A stretch of DNA of 64,000 nt, from positions 274,036 to 338,035 of the forward strand of contig JBBHKE010003048.1 of the NCBI GenBank assembly GCA_037447655.1, written 5' to 3'. Positions 58,181 to 64,000 of the stretch are shown here, piece by piece. This DNA is from Zygnema cylindricum (taxonomy: Eukaryota; Streptophyta; Zygnematophyceae; Zygnematales; Zygnemataceae). Made by a program: the position numbers and the translations under genes. Numbering within the stretch: the stretch's first letter is position 1; the number at the start of each line of letters is the position of its first letter. Under the pieces are notes generated by a model that worked only from the letters and a program-made list of their open reading frames with translations, was not told the DNA's origin and searched no databases.

Positions 58181-59211
58181 CAGAGGTCGCAATCGGGTAC
58201 CCGAATCCGTACCCGATCCGTACCTGGCCGGCCGCGTCAGATCCGGAACGGATTCGGCTGCCAAATTTTCCCGATTCAGCCAGTTGATTTAAAAAAAAAA
58301 AAAAAAACCTGGGGTACTGCCGGATTAACAAAGACGAAAAAAATTGAAGGTTTCGTAGGTACCTACTACTACACCGCCAATCGTTATTAGAGTTTAGAAA
58401 TTATTAGTGTTAAAAATTAATTAGCATTATTAACGCTAGTTTGAGTTTTTCAAGATTTCGAAAAAAAAAAGTTTACTCTAATTGATCCATAACGCTGATT
58501 TGGGTACAACGGGTCTGCCATTGGGATCTTCACAGTAAAATAGGTAAAAGTACAAAACCTGGCAAATCGTACACCGTCGAGTCCTTTTACTCGAATTCAT
58601 TCATAACTCTAATTTGGGTTTTCTCACGTATAATTAATACGCGATCAATATCTTTACACTAAAATAGGTACGATCTCATTGTGCCTTTCATTCTGAGCGC
58701 AATTTTACGTGCGATCACGATTATTTTAATCCATGTTTCGTACTTTTTTACTTAACAAAGTACCATTTTGTACGTACAGACACTTTCGTACACCACACTA
58801 TTCAGGAAACCATAAATTAGAATTATTAACGCTAATTCACCAGTACCTTAATTAACGTTAAAAAAAATTAGTGTTATAAATCTTATTTTAGGTTTTGGGG
58901 TCAAATTTTGGGGGTGCCGATATAGCGTTCAGAAAGCTAATAACGATTGGCGGCGTACTGTACAGTACTGCAGTGTCAATACTATCCAGCATTCTTGTAC
59001 TTTTTACCATTAATTTTGTACTTATTTGGGTACGGGTAGTCGCGAGAAATCCAGTTTCGGTTAACTTTTTTTTTCGTAAACGCGTATCGGGTACCGGATA
59101 ACAATTTAGGAGCGTGCAAATATAACCCGGCCGGATTTCGGGTGTTCACATTCTGAGAAAAAATAAAATTTCAGATTCGGGTATCTGAAATTTTGACTTT
59201 TGCGACCTCTG
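58181..59211. mobile_element. Non-autonomous hAT element with nested insertion
   Basis: Same ends as 56571-57040 (CAGAGGTCGCAA and TTTTGCGACCTCTG), with a perfect CCATATCT duplication at 58173-58180 and 59212-59219. It is longer than its sibling because it is interrupted by the element at about 58370-58957. Confidence 0.95.
58370..58957. mobile_element. MITE nested in the hAT element
   Basis: The 21-bp end TACACCGCCAATCGTTATTAG and its inverted partner at 58937-58957 match at 20 of 21 positions. The flanking hAT sequence aligns to the uninterrupted sibling at about 56758. The interior has ATTAACGCTAATT-type palindromes. Confidence 0.82.
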
Positions 59212-59453
59212 CCATATCTTCGCGGATAACGTCGCAACTTTAGCAAGCGTCTTCGCTGCTGACATTCTGCATCGGAGGGCAAAAAATATTGTCACTTATT
59301 GCGATAATGTGTCTTCATACCCGATACGCATAACCGATACTGCGCATATGGTGTATCACATATTGACTACAGTATCGTTCCAAATGTGCGAAAACAGCTG
59401 GAACCCTTATATGCAGTTTCTTCGTACTAATGCGTGTACCACATGCTTTCTAA

Positions 59454-60388
59454 GGGGGTGTCCCCATGTAATCGGTACTTTATAAAGTATTTTGGACTGT
59501 AGTGAAGACTCGCCGTACTACTTTGAAGAACGTCCCAATGTGCGAAAATGAAATCGGAACTTTAGCATGTGACGGTTGTAGACGTAGGTACAACTTGTGA
59601 CGATTGAAGACGATTACGAAACTTCCGACGATTGGTGAGGCCAACAAAAAACAGCGACTAGATTTTTGTGAAATTGCAGATGTTTAGGGTTTGGTGACAT
59701 TGTGACGTCACGCTCACTTGTGACAACTCGACGTCACGGATTCAAGAACTTTCCGCCATGGTTTCCCGATTTCGCTTTTTCTACTTTTCTCACTCGACTT
59801 GCCATTAAATAAAAACCTAAAAAATTTCAAAAAATATATTTTTCAAAGATCTTTCATTTAATACCAAAATTGTCGTGTCTCACTCTAAAAAGTGTGAGAT
59901 ACAAGCGATAGTGTGAGAGGGAGAGAGGAGTTGCGATGACGGCAAAAAATTATGCAAAGGACCCATGAATGCAAGTGGAAGTCCGAGACCCCTGCAAATT
60001 TTTTTCCGTACATAGCGCGTGACGGGCACGGAGAAAAATAGCGAGGACTCTCCCTCGTCCAAATTTTTTACAAATCGTGTGGCGCGTGCGTGGGTCATTT
60101 TTCATTCGCTGTTTGGGCGGTTCTTGAACTAAAATCACCCCCTCGAGGTGATTTTGGATGAAGTTTTTTTTTGGGCTGGATTCTCTTGCCCGGGGGTCGA
60201 AAAGGGGAAAACGCCAAAATGCGTTCACATGACGACAAACATGCCGTACATCCGACGTATAAATTGACGTTCACTTTACTTTGGTAAAAATGATTTTCTC
60301 GTACGGCTAAAGTTTTTGTCAAAGTTCCCTGAATTTTAGGGCAAAAAGACAGAGAAAAGTAGATACTTTAAAACATGGGGACACCCCC
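59454..60388. mobile_element. Harbinger-like non-autonomous element
   Basis: Inverted ends GGGGGTGTCCCCATGT and ACATGGGGACACCCCC, TAA on both sides (59451-59453 and 60389-60391). About 935 bp, an internal relative of 57081-58053. No transposase found. Confidence 0.85.
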
Positions 60389-60391
60389 TAA

Positions 60392-61096
60392 GTGTATAAT
60401 ACACATATAGTACAGCGTTTCTGATTGTTTTCGCACATTTGAACTACGCTATGTACGAGCAGTCCAGCCAAAAGTTATACAGGAAACTTTTTCACATGCG
60501 ATTGTGTTTACCTCGACTCAAGAACAAGTAACATGCTAGCCTTTTTGGATACTGATTCAGAAATATGAGAGGACCGGTTCCAAGTTTGGCGCTTAGTCAT
60601 GTTCGATATCGCTCTCGCGCGCCATCCACATACGGCAGCTTGCACCCCTTGCAAGGTTTTGGGCCTTGCCGAGCGTCTTTACGAGGCAAAGCAGAAGTAG
60701 AAGAAGAACTTATTTTAGACGCAGAAGTAGAGAAAATACGTTAATAACAAGTAGTTCACAGCAAAATTCACTAGTGTATGGCAAAGATATTATTAAGAAT
60801 CTCAGATTTTAGCAGTTTTTGTTGAAGATTTACATGTTGTATAAAGAGCTTACTGCACTGTAAGCGACTACTGGGGTGGCATGTGAAAGCTCATAATTTG
60901 ACCAAGCGAAATCAGTATTAAGAAAATAATATCTTCTTTAGGAGAATTCTTTTCACTGTTAGAAATATTTGTGGCTGTGTAGAGAATTTGATTCACAAAA
61001 CGACTGCAGCTAAAGCACCGACAGGATCTTTTCCTCTTGACGCAAAGCGGTCAGGTTTACACTTCCATAATTTTTTCTTCAATTCCTCCAACTGTA
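60392..61096. other. 5' flank of the CNOT3 gene
   Basis: Sequence between the last transposon and the CNOT3 start. No other gene or repeat is evident; the promoter and 5' UTR should lie here. An in-frame ATG at 61037 would add 21 unrelated residues and is not favoured. Confidence 0.5.
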
Positions 61097-61099
61097 ATG

Positions 61100-64000
61100 A
61101 TGGCGGCCACTCGAAAAATGCAAATGGAGATAGAAAAGACACTAAAGAAAGTGCAAGTATCACTTGAAGAGTTTCAAATGACGTGGCAAAAAATGGATGA
61201 AGCGCCTGATGTAGGTGTTAGTCCTACTTGTAAAATTTCTGGCTCCCTACGTTCTAAATGCTAGCATATTCATCCATATCGTTTGACATGGCCAGCTAGT
61301 AAATCGATGACCACCTTAAAATTTCAAATATACGATGACACATTTGCTACACTAACAAATGACTGCATCAAAGTTCAGCTTCAGTATGATTTCAAAGTTC
61401 ATTGAGCATTTAAGAGAGTTATCTGGCAAATAATCCAAGGTTGCAAACTTTGCTTGTGCTTTCATTATTTTTCTTTTGCTGATGGAATTCAAAAAACTAA
61501 TTCCTGGAAAATGGAATTAGTGATGCCAATCAGGCATCTGATTTTTTATCATTAACATCTGTATTCCGGCAAATTTGACCTGTCTGTAGGCGACCAAGAG
61601 AGAGAAATTTGAAAATGAGCTCAAAAAGGAGCTAAAGCGTCTTCAGAGGTACCATCACCTTCAATTATGACTCATTTCTCCGTGAGGTTACATCATAGAT
61701 TAAATGGAGAAAAAAATGCTTGCATATTTATGGCAGTCATTCTCTACAGCCTCGACTTTCCCAAAAAAAGAAATCATTTTCTTAATTTAAATCAGCCTCG
61801 CTAGTCGATTTTCTTCCACTTTATGGTGATCAACTGTAACCCTATACAGCCTTGTAACAAAGTTGTGTGCTGTCTTCTAATTATTATAATGCAGGGATAG
61901 AGACCAAATCAGGAATTGGCTATCAACTCCAGAAGTGAAAGCCTATCAGGAGGAATTGGAGGCGGCACGCAGACAAATTGAACATGAAATGGAGCGGTTT
62001 AAACAGTGTGAAAAGGCATCCAAAATTAAAGCTTTTTCTAAAGAAGGACTCGTTCAGCAGGTGAAGGCTACTTCTGTCAATTTGGGCATTTTTTCACAAG
62101 AAAGGCGTGGTCTCACTTGCAATTACATTGAGCTTAACAAAGAAAAGGGCGATGGTAAAACATCTGAGTACAGGGGTGGAATAAAGTACAATATGCAATT
62201 GAGTAGCACCTGTTTATTGTCCTTTTGTTTCAAAAAACTTAGCTTTCATGCTGGTTGTGTTTTCCACTTCAGCGATGCTATATCTTTACCTTCATTTTGC
62301 CTTTTTGTGTCGTTCATGTACTCAGATTCTTTACCATCACGCCCTTTAATCCAGTATATTGTTTTCTGTAAGCTAACGTCAGGAGCATGAAAATGCCGCT
62401 CCTGTTATTTGTGTTCTTGGCTGAGGGATTGCATCTGAAAGCTGTGTTGCTGTCAATAAATATTATACTTAAGACGGGCATTTTTTATGTCTTTGGAGCA
62501 GCCAAAAATGGATCCTCGAGAACAAGCCAAGGCAGACGCAACCAGCTTTCTAAACAAGGCATGTCCATCTACTTATTGGTGTCATTTCAAGTCACATAGT
62601 GAAAGTTGGTACTTGTGTTCCAAGCTACAAATACACCGCTATTAGTGTAAAGGGATTATAAGTGTAAATGCTGAATGAGGATGTATCATATTAATTTCGT
62701 GCCAGGAGACGTGCCGGATATTAGTCTACTCCATTAAATAGTGTTACTAACACTGTTTTATGATTATCAGCCAAAAAAATTGCAGCCGAATTTGTGTTAT
62801 CACTACTGTTTGCGAGGGGCAGTGTATTCCTCACCATGGAGCAGAAGTAAAATTAGGGGGAGTGAGGATGTAATTTTTGAGGGCTGTTCTTGTTATGAAA
62901 AGCTAGTTTGTTTGCATCCGTTGTTCGTTGTCGCGCAAAGCAAGCTTTGGCAAGGATATAATTGTAATCTTGGATTTTATGAAAAACTGTGATACGTACA
63001 TCAATAGCTTTGGTACCTCACGGCGAACCCACTATTTTAACTCTTTTGTGTATACACTTTTGATATGTGCAGGCATTGGACAGCTTGCAGATGCTAGTAG
63101 ATGAATGTGAAGCCGAAGTTGAGCTTTTAACAGCAGGTGCCGTTAAATTACAGTAATCATTTGCATTATGTGAAAATATTTGAGCAACTGGAGTAAGCAC
63201 CTGGCATTTTTTTGATCATGTTGAAGTGATTTGAGTTTTTGTCAATGTCATGATTATTTTACCTGCACTTTTGATGATCGTCTTTCCGTACTCCTCTGTT
63301 GGCCGTGACAGGAAGGAGCGGAAAGAAAATTCCACCGCGTGTGGCAGACTTGGAAGCACAAATTGTTAAGGTGCGTATCCTATATGGAAATTAATCCTAG
63401 TTGATTGCAAGGTTTTTTTTTGGACATCCTGAGGGGATTTTGGAGTTTAGCACAACAAAATTATTGAGGCTCCTATCTACATGGTCAGAATGACAAGGAC
63501 TACTATGCTGTTAATAGAGTTTCTTCAACATTTTTAATGCACATTTTTTATCCTATATTCTAACCTTATTTCTTTGTTTTGCAGCACAAGTGGCATCGGA
63601 CAAAGCTTGAACAGGTGTGTATTTTCAAATTGTCTCATTAATATTGTTCTATTTGCTTCATTACTATCGCTTTGTTCCACTCCTGAAATTGTCCCCTTGA
63701 GGTAAGCGTTCAAGTTGGTTCTTGACAAACTGCCTAAGTTGCAAGCATAAGCCAATTTTTTTACACACAAATTCAATAAGAACTGCAGATTTTTGTTTCT
63801 GTTGTAATTCAACCATCCATTACACTGGAAAGCAATGTGCCTTTCTGAATAACGCACATAATAATATATACGTTGCACAAACACCTCGGGATTATGTGGC
63901 AACATGCACTTGAATTGGCTGCAGGTCCACAGGCTCTTGGAAAATGACGAAATTACATCTGAAGATGTAGACGCATTCAGAGATTCGCTGGATTACTACA
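61100..64000 (+). CDS. NOT3: CNOT3/NOT3 subunit of CCR4-NOT, N-terminal part
   Basis: Eight exons are visible: 61100-61210, 61590-61648, 61895-62060, 62502-62558, 63073-63136, 63312-63370, 63585-63614 and 63925 onward past the window edge. The frame reads MAATRKMQMEIEKTLKKVQV, REKFENELKKELKRLQRDRD, QIRNWLSTPEVKAYQEELEA, ERFKQCEKASKIKAFSKEGL, ALDSLQMLVDECEAEVELL and VHRLLENDEITSEDVDAF: the N-terminal coiled coil of NOT3/NOT5. CCR4-NOT is the main cytoplasmic deadenylase and also acts in transcription; NOT3 scaffolds NOT2 on NOT1. ATG occurs twice in a row at 61097 and 61100; the second gives the conserved MAATRK. Intron 4 appears to use a GC donor. The C-terminal NOT box is outside the window. 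Confidence 0.95.
62147..62344. mobile_element. Foldback MITE in CNOT3 intron 3
   Basis: Ends GATGGTAAAACATCTGAGTACA and TGTACTCAGATTCTTTACCATC are imperfect inverted repeats of about 26 bp around a 150-bp centre. Matching single ends occur near 36214, 37277 and 56121. Confidence 0.78.

Overview
This is nuclear DNA of a eukaryote, most likely a green-lineage (streptophyte) plant or charophyte alga. The window is AT-rich and gene-poor, its genes are split by GT-AG introns, and it carries many short non-autonomous DNA transposons and microsatellites. The protein families point to plants: DUF604 fringe-like glycosyltransferases, a GH16/XTH-like wall enzyme, and plant-like ENY2, PIG-S and CNOT3/NOT3. 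I cannot name the species.

Layout. About 0.25-14.3 kb is a recent direct duplication of a 6.5-kb unit (248-6833 and 7775-14324). Each unit holds the 3' half of a minus-strand DUF604 gene and an orphan plus-strand DUF604 terminal exon. Copy 1 lacks all 5' exons. Copy 2 continues to its 5' exons at 15671, but has an apparent +1 frameshift and one exon I cannot find. From 18.1 to 22.7 kb a minus-strand gene encodes about 749 aa with two tandem GH16/XTH-like domains. The first has lost two of its three catalytic acidic residues; the second keeps all three. A Myb/SANT plus cysteine-rich zinc-binding protein lies on the minus strand at about 26.6-30.8 kb. It diverges from an apparently intact eight-exon DUF604 gene (31940-36715, plus). 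ENY2 follows on the minus strand (38450-40580, five exons), then PIG-S (42471-48345, seven exons), then a three-exon gene for a 1274-aa acidic protein of unknown function (50125-55244). Two hAT-like and two Harbinger-like elements fill 56.5-60.4 kb. The first eight coding exons of CNOT3/NOT3 (61100-64000) run off the right edge.

The genes do not form a pathway. They cover cell-surface and Golgi carbohydrate work (DUF604, GH16), GPI anchoring (PIG-S), and chromatin or RNA control (ENY2, CNOT3, the Myb protein). The most unusual items are the double-GH16 protein built by internal duplication of a three-exon cassette, the decaying DUF604 array whose introns hold fragments of its own exon edges, and the orphan 1274-aa protein. 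Exon borders were read by eye from splice signals, reading-frame phase and family resemblance. No search or transcript data were available.
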